Shown one piece after another: positions 1-10,814 of a stretch of DNA of 64,000 nt. The notes below the pieces were generated by a model. The model was not told the DNA's origin. It made no database searches and saw nothing but the letters and a program-made list of their open reading frames with translations. Numbering within the stretch: the stretch's first letter is position 1; each line of letters starts with the position of its first letter. The stretch is from Anniella stebbinsi (Eukaryota; Chordata; Lepidosauria; Squamata; Anniellidae), in NCBI GenBank assembly GCA_029215795.1, contig JARDYH010000001.1, positions 230,667,654 through 230,731,653 on the forward strand. Direction: 5' to 3'. Made by a program: the position numbers and the translations under genes.

Positions 1-29
1 GATGACTGTATGCAGCCTCTAAATTCAGA

Positions 30-324
30 TAGGGTGACCATATGGAAAGGAGGACTGGGCACCTGTATCTTTAACAGTTGTAGAGAAAAGGGAATTTCAG
101 CAGGTGTCACTTGTATGCATGCAGCACCTGGTGAAATGTCCTCTTCATCACAGCACAAATGTCCTCTTTTGCATCTGGTCAGGAGGGCAGGGCTCCTGCA
201 GCTTTAACTGTTGTGATGAAAAGGGCTTTTCACCAGGTGCTGCATGCATACAAATGAAATTCTCTTTTCTCTACAACTGTTAAAGATACAGGAGCCCTGT
301 CCTCCTTTTTATAAGGTCACCCTA
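30..324. mobile_element. Foldback hAT-like MITE, TAGGGTGACC family, copy 1
   Basis: The element starts TAGGGTGACCATATG and ends in the reverse complement, GGTCACCCTA. The two halves are inverted copies of each other: the motif TTTAACAGTTGTAGAGAAAA in the left arm returns as its complement near position 275. Flanks AATTCAGA (22-29) and GATTCAGA (325-332) match at 7 of 8 bases, as expected for a hAT 8-bp target duplication. It has no coding capacity. It lies upstream of the first RND3 exon in this window, presumably within an RND3 intron. Confidence 0.8.
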
Positions 325-332
325 GATTCAGA

Positions 333-487
333 AGCCTTGTGCCACTGTATTTCAGTTGTTGGAGAACAACAGTGAGAGAGAATATTGGCTTTGTGTCCTG
401 CTTGTGAGTCTTCCCACTGTGAGAAGCAGGAAGTTAGATTAGATGGACCATTGGTCTGATCCAGGAGGACTCTTCTTTTCTTCCAGG
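333..487 (+). mobile_element. CR1-type LINE 3' end fragment
   Basis: It contains TTTGTGTCCTGCTTGTGAG followed by GATGGACCATTGGTCTGATC and ends in a CTCTTCTT stretch. This is the forward version of the CR1-like 3' UTR seen in reverse at 49979-50830. Only the 3' end is present, the usual result of 5' truncation. Confidence 0.65.
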
Positions 488-1058
488 TATCACCGTGAGC
501 TGCCATGTGGTTACAGTTCTTGGCAGGCAGCACAGATAGGAGGTCTGTTGAGCCCCTGGTGGGCCACCATACATATTTGGCTTGTTGGGGCATGACTTAC
601 ACATTCATAGAACTTTGCAAACCATTTAAAACAGGGAGAGGCCACTTTTCCTCCAGAATGGCCAATCCGCAGGCATGTTGCCTTTCAGAGGCAGCAAGGA
701 ACTGTGTGGGGGTGGTGGGAAGGACCTAGATAGTCCAGATGTTCAGATAACTCACTCTTGGCAAGGTTAACCAATTTTATGGATACAGGCTGGGCTTTTT
801 AAGAACAGCAAATATGCAGTCTGTGTACATCTCTGTTTTGCCAAAGGTTAGGTTACAGGCCTTTGAGTGTACAGGAACAGTATGTCCTGACTTGGAATAA
901 ACCTATGGAAAGGTGCAGATCCAAGGCAGATTCTGAAAGGTAAAGGGATAATTGACTGAACCTAGCTTAACTTTATAGTTACTGAGTTAAAATAAAATCA
1001 GGGATAGCAGCCCAGTAGTCCTCCATGAAAGTAAAGAGGGCTGTTTTCAAGAGATTTA
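488..1058. other. Intronic stretch, nothing recognised
   Basis: Unique-looking sequence between two mobile elements. Short open frames occur but none resembles a known protein, and no splice-flanked exon was recognised. It is presumably RND3 intron sequence. Confidence 0.5.
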
Positions 1059-1066
1059 CTTTAAGC

Positions 1067-1353
1067 CAGGGGTTTTCAACCTGGGTTTGGGTTTTTTGTT
1101 TTTTTGTTTTGCTGTGAGATGCAGAAATGTGTGTAATATCTCCGGGGCAGCATGTTGGAGGTGGGTGGAGCCCAAAGTGGGTGGGCCTCCGCTTTTCTCT
1201 TTCTGCCCCTCTCTTTTCTCTGTCTCTTTCTTGCTTCCCATCCAGTAGCCTGCCAGGGAAAGGACACATCGCTCTTGACATGATTGCATTCCGAGGGCTT
1301 TTGAAATGAGGCCAAGGGCTGTGTGGCCATAGTGCTGCAGGTTGCGCACCCTG
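1067..1353. mobile_element. Non-autonomous hAT element
   Basis: The left end is CAGGGGTTTTCAACCT and the right end AGGTTGCGCACCCTG, whose complement is CAGGGTGCGCAACCT. Flanking octamers CTTTAAGC (1059-1066) and CTTTAACC (1354-1361) agree at 7 of 8 positions. A terminal CAGGG together with an 8-bp duplication is diagnostic of hAT. The interior carries a pyrimidine-rich tract and no transposase. Confidence 0.8.
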
Positions 1354-1840
1354 CTTTAACCCAAGATGGCCTTCAGTATCTGTGAACCTTAATCACCTGG
1401 ACAGATCAAATGGGATTTAGCTTCTTTTGCCTTTCCAATCAAACTGCATGTGTGTGAGAGCCATTCCCGAGCAACAGCTCAACATGTACATCAACAACTG
1501 CTGTATGGGTTGCTCACAAGAATGTAATGCGAAGAGGGCACGGTGTGAGCTGTGTAGTGATCCAGTACCCAAAAATAAAGAAAGTTGCTCACCATGGGTA
1601 GTAACCACCATAGACATGATGACAGTTTCATTTGAAACTGGCCTTAATGAACTTTAATTAACTGAGGATATGGAAGTCTTCTGATTTTGGTGGCCGGTGG
1701 GATATAGAAAGTGTGTGCAGGGGGGAAGTGGAGGGAGGAATCACAGGAAGAGGTGGTGTGGCAGAAACTCTTGTGGCACATCATTTGACTGTATGTACAT
1801 TGTGTTCCTTTCCTTAACACTTTTTGGCTTATTTTAACAG

Positions 1841-1950
1841 GCTCTCCTTACTACGACAATGTCCGCCCACTTTCCTATCCAGATTCTGATGCCGTCTTAA
1901 TTTGTTTTGACATTAGCCGTCCAGAAACACTTGACAGTGTCTTGAAAAAA
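1841..1950 (+). CDS. RND3: RND3 internal coding exon (switch II to alpha-2 region)
   Basis: The exon has acceptor AG at 1839-1840 and donor GTGAGT from 1951. The first two bases complete a glycine codon begun in an upstream exon; 36 codons follow and the exon ends on a codon boundary. It encodes residues 81-116 of RND3/RhoE, beginning [16 protein letters not shown] and ending DSVLKK. In ordinary Rho proteins the sequence after DTAG starts with the catalytic glutamine (Rho Gln63, Ras Gln61). Here it is Ser81, the substitution that leaves Rnd proteins unable to hydrolyse GTP. RND3 acts at membranes and antagonises RhoA/ROCK1 signalling, loosening actin stress fibres. The exons with the P-loop and switch I are not in this window, so the gene is partial here. 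Confidence 0.97.
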
Positions 1951-3092
1951 GTGAGTGTTTAAGAGTAACTATGGATGCATATGTAGAGCTATGAATAAGT
2001 CACTGTTTTCATCTGTGTATGTGATTTTCAAAAGTAAAATCCAGGTATTATGCAGACCAATAGAAAGTTTAAAAATGATAGTCTGTTTATTCCCCCAGGT
2101 AAGTCTGGCTCAGAATGTTAGATGTGGTGCTTTTACTTCCAATCCACCACTAGGGTTTTGAGTTCAAATCCTATAGCTTGGTGTGCTGATGGGGATCCTG
2201 GCTCTGATACTTTGAGGAGACACTCTTGGGAACATTAGAGAGCTTCCTGATGCCCCTTTGCCTTGATAACTTCCTGGGAAGGAAGAGGGGTCAATATTTT
2301 TCTCCTCCAAGAGACATAATTCAATAGGCCATCTTTCCAACTTTTCTTCCTGCCACCCAGCTCAATTATGTTAAAACAAACATTGCTCATGTCTTGGTAA
2401 TAGCTATCACTGCCAACATCAACAGAATGTTGAAATAAGTTTTTTCTATGTACTGAAAACCTAGTATGACCTACAGAGGTTGACCCAGGCAATACAGAGA
2501 GGAGAGAAAAAAAACAGATTATGTGTCAGATTGGCTTGCAGAGAAGTTTGGGCAAATTCCTTTCTCTCTGCTTTTGTTCCTCCCTACCTCACAAGAATAT
2601 AGTATTTATTAGCTGCTGTAGAACACAATAGCCAGTAATCTATTATTCATTAAGTTGGTTATATCAGTGGCCTTCCAATCTCCAGTCTCCAACTTGCATC
2701 ATGGAGTCCATATTTAACTTTAGATTGTGACCTGTACCTGCCATTATGCTTCTATTGCATCTCTGTATTTCTTACATATTTCCAAAATATGTTTGTGGCA
2801 GTGTTGGGGCTGATCATGACCCAGATGTGAGTTGCAGTCCACTGGTTGAAGTCTGTGATGTATGCAGAAGATGTTTTCAAGCAAAAGTGAATTGAATTCA
2901 GTGGGTCTTAAATTAAGTATAGCTTTATGCAGATATGCTTCCCTGTGCTTTCAGGAACCCTGGCAAATGATGGATTGCACATGTAAGTTGCAGGCGCTTA
3001 ACTGATACTGACCTTCAGCTGATACTGACCTTCAGAAGTGGGGGTCTGCATACATGTTCTTATGCATGCATTGAAGGAAGATCAGCATAGGG

Positions 3093-3203
3093 CAGGGGTG
3101 GGCAACTAAGGGTGGGCTACCACTCCCCAGCCCTAGTCAACGATGAGAGAATGTGGGAATGGTAGGCTAAAACATCTGGAAGTGCATCGGTTGCCCACCT
3201 CTG
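3093..3203. mobile_element. Short hAT MITE
   Basis: A 111-bp element with ends CAGGGGTGGGCAAC and GGTTGCCCACCTCTG. Flanks GCATAGGG (3085-3092) and AAGTAGGG (3204-3211) share 5 of 8 bases and a central TA, a decayed 8-bp target duplication. It is non-coding. Confidence 0.7.
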
Positions 3204-3299
3204 AAGTAGGGCTTATGTGTACTTCAATTCCATTGCTTTTAATGGGTTGGTTGTGATTAATTGTGCATTCATTTTTTACACCTGTTTATGCACATTCTG

Positions 3300-3475
3300 T
3301 AAGATTATCCAGTTTTAGAATTGCTGCTGATGGTTGTGCTTTTTATATTGTAGTTTTATATTGTGTTTTTGGATTGTGGTTTGTTTTAGACCTTAAATTG
3401 TACTTGATGTTTTTCATTTTTGTGAACCACCCAGAGAGCTTCGGCTATTGGGCGGTATAGAAATGCGATAAAGAT
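3300..3475 (+). mobile_element. L2-type LINE 3' end
   Basis: It carries the characteristic terminal text GAACCACCCAGAGAGCTTCG followed by GCTATTGGGCGGTATAGAAA and an A-rich end. The same terminus recurs at 27000, 36200 and 58170 and, in reverse, at 50049. It is truncated, with no reverse transcriptase present. Confidence 0.75.
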
Positions 3476-3985
3476 GGGACACTTCGGGAAATGTGCTGTT
3501 CACATATGAATCTTTTACTATCGGAGGGAGTTATAATCGGAATGTTATGTTCAAAGTTTCCATTTTGCATTGAAACGCAAGTTCTTTTTCACGCCGTGCA
3601 GACTATACCACGTGCGTGACGTGGGTTAAGACCATCTTTGAATCTAATTACATACTTCTGCTTGTAATGCGGGAAGCTGTTTCAACTTGCTTTCAGAAAC
3701 GCCCTTGATCATATCTGTTCCGTCAGTTGAGTCAATGAGTCACAGGGAGGGAGAGTGTAACTTATGTCATGGCAGCTGGCCTAACTGTGGGGATGTTCAG
3801 CTTCGTGTCTTCACCGGCTCTTCCTCAGCCTTTTGGGGGGTAGGAAAGGCTTAATGTCTTGATGCTTTGAGTCAAAACACTGGTGGTATAGAAATTTGAG
3901 GCACGTTGGGACAGGTGAGCAATTCCCTTTCTCCTAAAGGTTGTTTTTGATCTTTTGAGAACAGCCTTGAGTGCCTTATTGAGGG

Positions 3986-4020
<35 letters not shown>

Positions 4021-4049
4021 CAGGTGGTGGTGGTGGTGGTGGTGGTGGT
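3986..4049. repeat. Compound trinucleotide microsatellite (ATC)n-(GTG)n
   Basis: About twelve ATC units (3986-4020) are followed by about nine GGT units (4023-4049). Translated in reverse this gives poly-Asp/poly-Thr runs with no protein meaning. Confidence 0.95.
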
Positions 4050-4191
4050 AGAAGATACAGCAGGCCAATTCTCTTTCTCTCTCATGCAGTGTGCCTGTGT
4101 GTGTTTTGTTTTTTAAAATAATTAAATACACAGGTAACGTACAGGAGGTTGGGAAATATGAAACTTTTAATTCTAGAGCGTTACTGTAATA

Positions 4192-4529
4192 CAGGAATAG
4201 GCAATGTGGTGCCCATGGGCAGCAGTGTGCCCATAGACCCCTTTCTCAGTGTCTACCAAGATGCCCTCTGCCTCTCCCGCTGTTTTGTTTAAAAAAAGCC
4301 TTTCCTGACTAGCAGCTGGGATTGCTGAATAATAGGTTTCTATTGGTGCTGAAAACTGTGGGTTCAAAGGAGATGCTTAGTGTGTGGGCGCTCAGACCCC
4401 ACCTCAGTCTTTTGGGCAGCTTACTTGCCCTTTGCAAGGTCTCCCATGGCAGCCATTTTGGGGTGGCGCCCGGGACAGTTTTTCAAATTGTCGGATGTGC
4501 CCTCGGCCCCAAACAGTTGCCTACCCCTG
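4192..4529. mobile_element. Non-autonomous hAT element, CAGGGGTAGGCAA family, copy 1
   Basis: The left end is CAGGAATAGGCAATGTGGTG and the right end GTTGCCTACCCCTG. The interior motif GGCAGCCATTTTG is shared with the copies at 22167 and 48559 and, in reverse, 46147. A matching 8-bp duplication is not visible here. The right end lies 95 bp upstream of the RND3 exon at 4625. Confidence 0.7.
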
Positions 4530-4624
4530 CAACCTATTGAAATACTACTGCCAACAAGGTGGACACTCATCTCGATGTTTCTGGAGCACCAGGGCACTAA
4601 CCATGTAATATTATTTTTTTACAG

Positions 4625-4759
4625 TGGAAAGGTGAAATCCAGGAGTTCTGTCCCAATACCAAAATGCTTCTGGTTGGCTGCAAGTCTGACCTGCGCACAG
4701 ATGTTAGTACACTAGTAGAGCTGTCCAATCACAGGCAAACACCAGTATCATATGATCAG
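4625..4759 (+). CDS. RND3: RND3 internal coding exon (G4-motif region)
   Basis: The exon has acceptor AG at 4623-4624 and donor GTAAGT from 4760. It holds 45 whole codons, phase 0 at both ends, encoding residues 117-161 from [14 protein letters not shown] to [10 protein letters not shown]. It carries the guanine-recognition strand [10 protein letters not shown]. The canonical Rho NKxD motif is here CKSD (residues 135-138), a known Rnd-type change. This exon also covers the start of the Rho-specific insert helix ([11 protein letters not shown]). No frameshift or stop is present, so the exon looks functional. Confidence 0.97.
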
Positions 4760-4954
4760 GTAAGTGCCCTGTCTTACCTTCATTGTTAGTGAATAAAGGA
4801 TGCACATTTCTGAATTGATTAATTCGGCTGCTTTTTGGGTCCAGCGTAGCAAGGTGTTTCAGGTATATTATAGGTCCCTCACTGCCAGTCGTTAGCGGTT
4901 AGGGCCTGGACGTTTTAGGCCAAAACCTATAAGCCACAGGCTTATTGGGGCAGA

Positions 4955-5120
4955 ATGTGTGCTTTGTGTGCAGACGGTTCCAAGTTCGATCCTAGCATCT
5001 CTAGATAGGATTGAGAAAGTGTCTGGTCTCAAACCCTGCTGAGTCATGGCCAATCAAGTTACACAATACTGAGCTAAATGGACCAATGGTATGACTTCGT
5101 ATAAGACGGCTCCCTATGGT
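4955..5120 (+). mobile_element. tRNA-derived SINE (degenerate)
   Basis: A B-box-like GTTCGATCC lies at 4984-4992. It is followed by the body TGAGCTAAATGGACCAATGG and the terminal CCTATGGTC. A second copy of the family, with a clearer A-box, is at 14979. Confidence 0.65.
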
Positions 5121-5267
5121 CCGAAGACTCAGCAACCCAGCTCGCAGGTTGGGCCATTAGCCATGGCAGGGGAATTGGATTGCTGTGCCATGTCTTGCAT
5201 GAGTAGTTGTTGCATAGACCAAGTTCATACCTAGGATCTCAAGAGGCTCAAATAAGGACAAGATGAG

Positions 5268-5491
5268 AACCAGTATGGTGTAGTGGTTAGAGTGTTGGAC
5301 TGGGACTCAGGAGTTCCGGGTTCTATTTCCCACTCAGCCATGAAGGTCACTGGGTGACTTTGGCCTAGTCACTGACTCTCAGCCTAACCTACCTCACAGG
5401 ACGTAGAAAGGAAGAAGACCACGTAAGCTGTCTTAGGTTCCTTGCAAGAGGAAAAAAGGTGGGATATAAGCATAAATATAAATAAATAAAA
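5268..5491 (+). mobile_element. Sauria-type tRNA-derived SINE
   Basis: The head CAGTATGGTGTAGTGGTTAG carries an A-box-like tract and GGGTTCTATTTCC a B-box-like tract. The body CTCAGCCTAACCTACCTCAC and the tail GTGGGATATAAG plus (ATAA)n are typical of the SINE widespread in squamates. This is one of the best clues to the host lineage. Confidence 0.85.
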
Positions 5492-6582
5492 ATCTGTGTT
5501 TATGCCCAATTAGATGTTCTATATGCAGGACTGTGTATATAGGACACCTAATCAGGCACAAATTACTCACTCAAATGATATCCGTAGTTTACACTCCATC
5601 CCCATCGGCAAGTTTTATGCTCTTCCCACTCCTTTCTATGTTCAAACTGGATAACTAAATTGGGCACAGCTCTGTCTATCTGATTTTAACATGGTCTCCT
5701 CTTTGTCTGTCTTTGTGTGCAGGGCGAGACCAAACTGTGTTTGCTTTTTACTGCTAAGTAATAAAACAGAGTTGCTGTTTTCCTTTTTAAAAAACAACAC
5801 CAGTGAGTCGATACAGTAATATCTCTTAAACTGGGAATTGGACATTTATGTGAAACTAATTGCGACTCTTCCTCTCCCCATGAGATTGTAATCTGAAGAC
5901 TGCCTAGTACTTTTTTAAAATTGTAAGGCTGCATAAACATAAATCCAGTGGAAGAGCAACAGTCTAATTGCCCACTTCTGGGGCACTCCCATGTTTGCTT
6001 ACTTGGAAGAAAATTCCATTGAAAACAGTGAGGCTTACATCCAAGTAAACTTGGGTATCAACAGTTTATTTTTGAATTGAGTGTCTTTTGTCTTCAGTAC
6101 ACAGTCACAGTTTTTAAATAGACTAGCCTAGTTCTATAATGCTGGGGGGGGGGGGGTCCTTTTGCATATTACAAGCATTAGACACTTAATGTTGAGCGCT
6201 TCAGTTTTCAGTATATTTTTGTCCATTGGAACTTGGCAGAGCAATTTGATACAAAGGGGGATCTGAGTTTATGTGTCAGTGTTGCTTCTTCCTCCCCCTT
6301 TCAGAGCTGAGCCAAGACAAAGCCTGGCCATTTTATTGATAATAATTGGCATCCAAGGAAATTGTCCTACTTGAATTACGCATGCAAATATTTTGAGCTA
6401 CGGAAGGATTTCAGAGGAGCCTCTGCATAACTCTGCTGCTAACTAAGACATTGATTTCTCCCTCCCCTCAAGTGGAAATGCTGACTGTAGGCACAATTAA
6501 AACTTTCTGAGTTCAGACTGTTCCCTTAACATTTCACAGTTTGACCATGTACATATCTACTCAAAGATAAGCCCCTAAAACA

Positions 6583-6735
6583 TGGTCTGAAGGCATGTGA
6601 GGCAGCCACCTTGCTGAAGCTAAGCAGGTCTGGGCCTGGTCAATGCTGGGAGAAGAGACCACCTGGAAACCACATGTAGCCAGCCACCTTGAGTTCCACA
6701 ATGGAAGAAAGGTGGGATATAAATGTAAGAAATAA
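6583..6735 (+). mobile_element. SINE with a 5S rRNA-like head and a Sauria SINE tail
   Basis: The stretch GAAGCTAAGCAGGTCTGGGC, followed by CTGGTCAATGCTGGGAGAAG and GACCACCTGG, matches the 5S rRNA internal promoter region (GAAGCTAAGCAGGGTCGGGC in the canonical gene). It then passes into CCACCTTGAGTTCC and AAGGTGGGATATAAATGTAA, the 3' part of the Sauria SINE. The upstream half of 5S rRNA is degenerate, so this is a retroposon and not a 5S gene. Confidence 0.75.
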
Positions 6736-8517
6736 GCCCTATTGAATTCAGTGAGACTTTTCAAGTAAGGCCATATGCAATTGCTGCTTAAGGCCTATAG
6801 CAGAGGTGGGCAATGCATGACCCTCATGGCTTTTTTGCGCCCCCCACAAAAAAAAAAAAAAATCCTGCTGCTGCTGAATTTGCTGTGAAAATGCTAGTTT
6901 GCTTGAAAATGAGGCAGAATCATTTTCCCGATTTTGTTTCTGATGCATTTTGCCAAGGATCCAGGGACAAAGGTTCAGTCAGGAGTCACACTGCATATAA
7001 CAACAAGGCACTGTCCATTGTTTTTCTCCCTCAGTCAGAAATTCTCAGTTCTTAGGAGAAGGAGAAAAGGAAAATGGAAAACCTCAAAGGTGGTTGTTAC
7101 TACGGACACACAAGTAACAGCAGACAATCAAAGCAATACATGTTTTTTGTTCAATCTGTCATTCTTTTTTGAACTTTGCAAACAAAATCTGTTTTCCAGA
7201 AGGCATAGCAATATCCCATAGGACTCTTCAGTACTGCATCTTCATTAGTTCAGATTTTTGTGAAAATAACTAAAATGTTCAGTTTTCTGCCTCCAAGTTA
7301 AAAACCGAAAAAGCTGAATTTTAAAAATCTCACAAAGCCTGACTGAGGCACGTTCTGGGACCAGTTCGGTTTCTCCCCCACACCAAATCTTAAACACATC
7401 TGGACTTCACTTCTTGAAATTAGTGCTATGATAAGAGAGGAAAATGCGTTGCCCTTTGGGCCACAAACCAACTGCATTATCCCCTGCTGGATAATATCTG
7501 AGGTCCTATTGCCAGCCTTCACATTAACATTCACCCCACGGTTCATAGAGAAACATTTTGGGGGAAAGTTAAGCCTATCGTGACTAGAAAGCCATAGAGT
7601 ACTGCTGTTCTTTGTAGTGGTTTCCAAGTAGTATGGTTTGGCCTCGATTTAAGGTTTTAGGGTATGTTACTATGCTGCAAACATAGGCCTTTGAGGGTTT
7701 TTGTGGATTCTAAATCAAAGCTTTCTATAATGACATATAAAGTGGGTATACCCCACCATTCTTCTGTGTGGTTTCCAACGTAGTGTTTGTGAGGTTAACT
7801 TCCCTCACTGGAAATTATTTGACTAGTGCAATCCAAAACCATCTGTTTGCAACTTCAGTCATTGGGAGACAGGCTGTTTTTAATGCATGTTGACTGAGGA
7901 ATGGTATTTTTTTTATAAAAAAATCCAATATTAAGTTTGCACTAAGCTACTGTGTCTCTCAGTATTGCTCAAAATTTCAACTCTGCTTATCTGAACATCC
8001 AGTAACCTATGGTTTCTGGATGCTTTCCAGGTCATTTCAATTAGACAGGATGTTCTACAGTGATAAAGTACATGAGGTGTTTCCTAATGACATTGGCAAA
8101 AATTTGTGTTTGTACAACCCGAATGCACAGACAGTCTTCTAAGTTCTAGTCGGGCAACATTTCCCACCTCAAATCTGAGCCAATAAGTGTTGATGCTGCG
8201 ACAAAAAAACCCAATACCCATTTGTTTTTCTCCAGCTTTTAAGAGGCCTATGTCCAGAACCACAGCAGGCATCTATTATCTCTGCTTCAAAGCATCCTTT
8301 GGTTATTCTGAGCAGCAGTGAATGGCTCACTGGGACTAGAATTATGCATTTGGTTGGCAAACAAATTTTCTTCAAAATTAATCCTATTGATTTAATGAAA
8401 GAGTTGAAGGTTTGGTTGAGAAATATTTTTTCTCTTGATCTGTCTTTGTCACTCTAGTCATACAATATAATTTTAGCCATGCTTTTCGGGAAGTAAATCC
8501 TGTTGATTTCAAGGTCA

Positions 8518-8524
<7 letters not shown>

Positions 8525-8564
<40 letters not shown>
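8525..8564. repeat. (GT)n microsatellite
   Basis: About twenty uninterrupted GT units in the last RND3 intron. Confidence 0.95.
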
Positions 8565-8568
<4 letters not shown>

Positions 8569-8681
8569 CTCTAGCATTGGCCTAGTCTTGCTGGAACAGA
8601 TGCGATCTGATGTCTAAAATCCTGTCGCTAGCGGAAGCTTCTCAATTTTTGAATAGCTGCAATCTTAGCACTTTATGAGAA

Positions 8682-8805
8682 CATGGAGAGCCATTTGACC
8701 TTCCAGATGTTTTGACCTACAACTCCCATATTCCCTCATCATTGGCTAGGGGTGCTGGAAGTTGTAGTCAAAAACATCTGGAGGACCACAAATTGCCCAT
8801 CCCTG
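8682..8805. mobile_element. Palindromic hAT MITE
   Basis: The near-palindrome holds CTTCCAGATGTTTTGACCTA on the left and its counterpart AGTCAAAAACATCTGGAGG on the right, ending GCCCATCCCTG. The middle reads CTACAACTCCC and GGAAGTTGTAG. The same palindromic design recurs at 19357, 21123 and 55990. Confidence 0.7.
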
Positions 8806-9034
8806 ACTTAGAGACTGAATGGTGAATTCAACTAACCACATTTGGTTGGATTTTTCTTCCTCTTTTTTTTTTTTTTAAAAAAAAGCTAGTTGTGTTTTTT
8901 CAAGTTCAGTCTGAGCATATTAAACTAACTATACAACCTGTAGTTAGAAAAAAACAAGTAGATGGCCCAAACTCTTCTCTAGCCGCTTCCCAAAGAGTGG
9001 TTTGTTTCACAGTCATTAAGGCAACAAGTAAAGT

Positions 9035-9040
<6 letters not shown>

Positions 9041-9070
<30 letters not shown>
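9041..9070. repeat. (AT)n microsatellite
   Basis: Fifteen AT units preceded by a short CA tract, in the last RND3 intron. Confidence 0.95.
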
Positions 9071-9072
<2 letters not shown>

Positions 9073-10175
9073 CTGTGCTGGATCCTTGTAATATTCCTTG
9101 GCCCGGTCATAGGTTGAAGCTCAACATGGATCATTGTGCCAAAGAACATGACTCCAGGAATATATAAGGAGCTGTCAATGGCTCCCCATCCTCACCTTTA
9201 CTGTTGCTGCCAGAGATGTGCATGGCCTTCCATGAGCTCTGATCGTCAAAAGTGCTAGATGGAGCACAATTGTAGAAATGCTGATGGCAACCTTAGGACA
9301 AGGCAGTACTTCTGATTCCTGACTTAAGGAATGTAGAAACAACTGGGGTTAGAACCGTGCCATAAACAGAGCCATGTTACTCTATCATAAGTGCTCTTGA
9401 AGTTATTCCAGGCCAGAACACTTTGATAAATTGTGTGTGTATGTGTGTGTCTATATGCTCTATTAACCCCATAGTGGCTATGCAGTGGCACTGTATTGTG
9501 TATATGACACAGCCGCCAACTCGCAGCCACATTGGAATTTCCCCCCAAAACTGCATGTTTTCAAACTTGTGATTTACTGCGACTTTTACCTTTGCTCCAA
9601 GGTCCCCCCATTGCTCCCCGGCTTTGGTTCAGGTAATCCACAGTGGACATAGCTTGGGTAAGCGCAGGAACGCAGGGCAGGGGGCGGTTGTGACAATGGA
9701 ATGGCTGTCGATGCTGCATTTTTTCCAGCTGGATAGCCCACGCTCCCTCCTGCCCCATCTAGCTTTTTAAATTTCACCTCGCAGCGGTGATGCTGCAGGC
9801 ATTTGAGCTGATCCCCTTCCAATACAGCGGCATATAGACACCCCTAGTCAGATTTCTTTTTAAAACGCTTGTACTCCTCAGTTCTTCCCTTGCATGGCTA
9901 CCTTATAGGTAGACGTGGACAATGTTCACCTAAAAGATGCCGATCTCCAAATTGCATGGAGAAAAATGTAAGAAACCTAGGTTCTAAATCACAGTTGTTA
10001 TTTATGAGAGGCAATGGAGGAAAAACAATTATCATTTGTTAATTGTATTGCTTTCCCCTTGCATTTTCTTAAAGCATTATGTATAAAAATCGTGCCCAAA
10101 AGTAAATGTATGGCTTGCTTTAGCATTGTACGGGCTTCTCTTAATGACTGTGGATTTTCCCTCCCTTTTCCATAG

Positions 10176-10427
10176 GGTGCAAATATGGCCAAACAAATTG
10201 GGGCAGCAACTTATATTGAATGTTCGGCCTTGCAGTCGGAGAACAGCGTAAGAGACATTTTTCACGTCGCTACCCTGGCCTGCGTGAACAAAACAAATAA
10301 AAATGTTAAGCGGAACAAGTCACAGAGGGCAACAAAACGAATTTCACACATGTCAGGCCGGCCGGAACTTTCGGCAGTCACCACAGATCTGCGAAAGGAC
10401 AAAGCTAAGAGCTGTACAGTGATGTGA
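10176..10427 (+). CDS. RND3: RND3 terminal coding exon with CTVM prenylation box
   Basis: The acceptor AG is at 10174-10175. There are 83 codons plus TGA at 10425-10427, encoding residues 162-244 from [19 protein letters not shown] onward. ECSAL is the G5 loop. The basic tail [18 protein letters not shown] carries Ser210, Thr214 and Ser218, known PKC/ROCK target positions of RND3. Ser240 precedes the C-terminal CTVM box, where Cys241 is farnesylated; phospho-Ser240 plus the farnesyl group supports 14-3-3 binding and removal from the membrane. Compared with the human sequence as I recall it, positions 221-222 are Ser-Gly instead of Pro-Ser. The window's three exons sum to 164 residues, exactly completing a 244-residue protein. 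Confidence 0.97.
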   Translation, partial: GANMAKQIGAATYIECSALQSENSVRDIFHVATLACVNKTNKNVKRNKSQRATKRISHMSGRPELSAVTTDLRKDKAKSCTVM

Positions 10428-10808
10428 AGGATTCTGTTTCCTCAGTGGAGTTGACGAGGACAATGTGTTTGGGTGGGACAGGTGAAGACTCAACAAGAAG
10501 GGCCCAGTGAAAAGGCTCTATTGTATGGGCAAGTCAATGCTTAAAGGCCATGGTTCACCCTCAGTAGGCAAGAAACTATACTTGGGGAGTCGGTATGTAG
10601 AGGAAGCAGTGGGAAGAGATGGATTCCGAAGGGATGTCAATATTACTTGGATGAAATACCAAATACGAAGGAAGCTCTTTGAATGTGCTAAAGAAGTGAA
10701 AGGACTGGTAGCACCTGAAGAAATGATGTCCTGGAGGATGCTTATTCTTAAATCTATTTTTGAATACCGACTTTGATTTTGATTACATGCTGAAATACTG
10801 CTTTTCAA

Positions 10809-10814
10809 AATAAA
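10809..10814 (+). promoter_or_regulatory. Possible proximal poly(A) signal
   Basis: An AATAAA hexamer about 380 bp after the stop codon. No clear GU-rich element follows closely, so use of this site is uncertain; it could give a short-UTR isoform lacking the miR-200 sites. Confidence 0.35.

Larger units (their letters stand above)
1951..4624 (+). other. RND3: RND3 intron between the residue-116 and residue-117 exons
   Basis: A 2674-bp phase-0 intron with a GTGAGT donor and a TTATTTTTTTACAG acceptor. It holds a small hAT MITE, an L2 3' end, a compound trinucleotide repeat and a hAT element ending only 95 bp before the next exon. The remainder (about 1951-3085 and 3480-3980) shows no recognised feature. 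Confidence 0.9.
4760..10175 (+). other. RND3: RND3 last intron
   Basis: A 5416-bp phase-0 intron with a GTAAGT donor and a pyrimidine-rich acceptor ending CCATAG. It contains two tRNA-derived SINEs, a SINE with a 5S-like head, a hAT palindrome and GT and AT microsatellites. A GC-rich stretch at about 9530-9835 looks repeat-like but I could not classify it. The remaining parts (about 5500-6580, 6740-8520 and 9840-10175) show nothing recognisable apart from short homopolymers. Confidence 0.9.

Noticed and set aside
3825..4085. Reverse frame with poly-Asp and poly-Thr
   Set aside because: Produced entirely by the (ATC)n-(GTG)n microsatellite.
6583..6735. Possible genuine 5S rRNA gene
   Set aside because: Only the internal promoter part matches; the 5' half is degenerate and the 3' end is a SINE tail.
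10507..10776. An 89-codon forward frame 80 bp after the RND3 stop
   Set aside because: It lies wholly in the 3' UTR, has no splice context of its own and resembles no protein; chance is sufficient.
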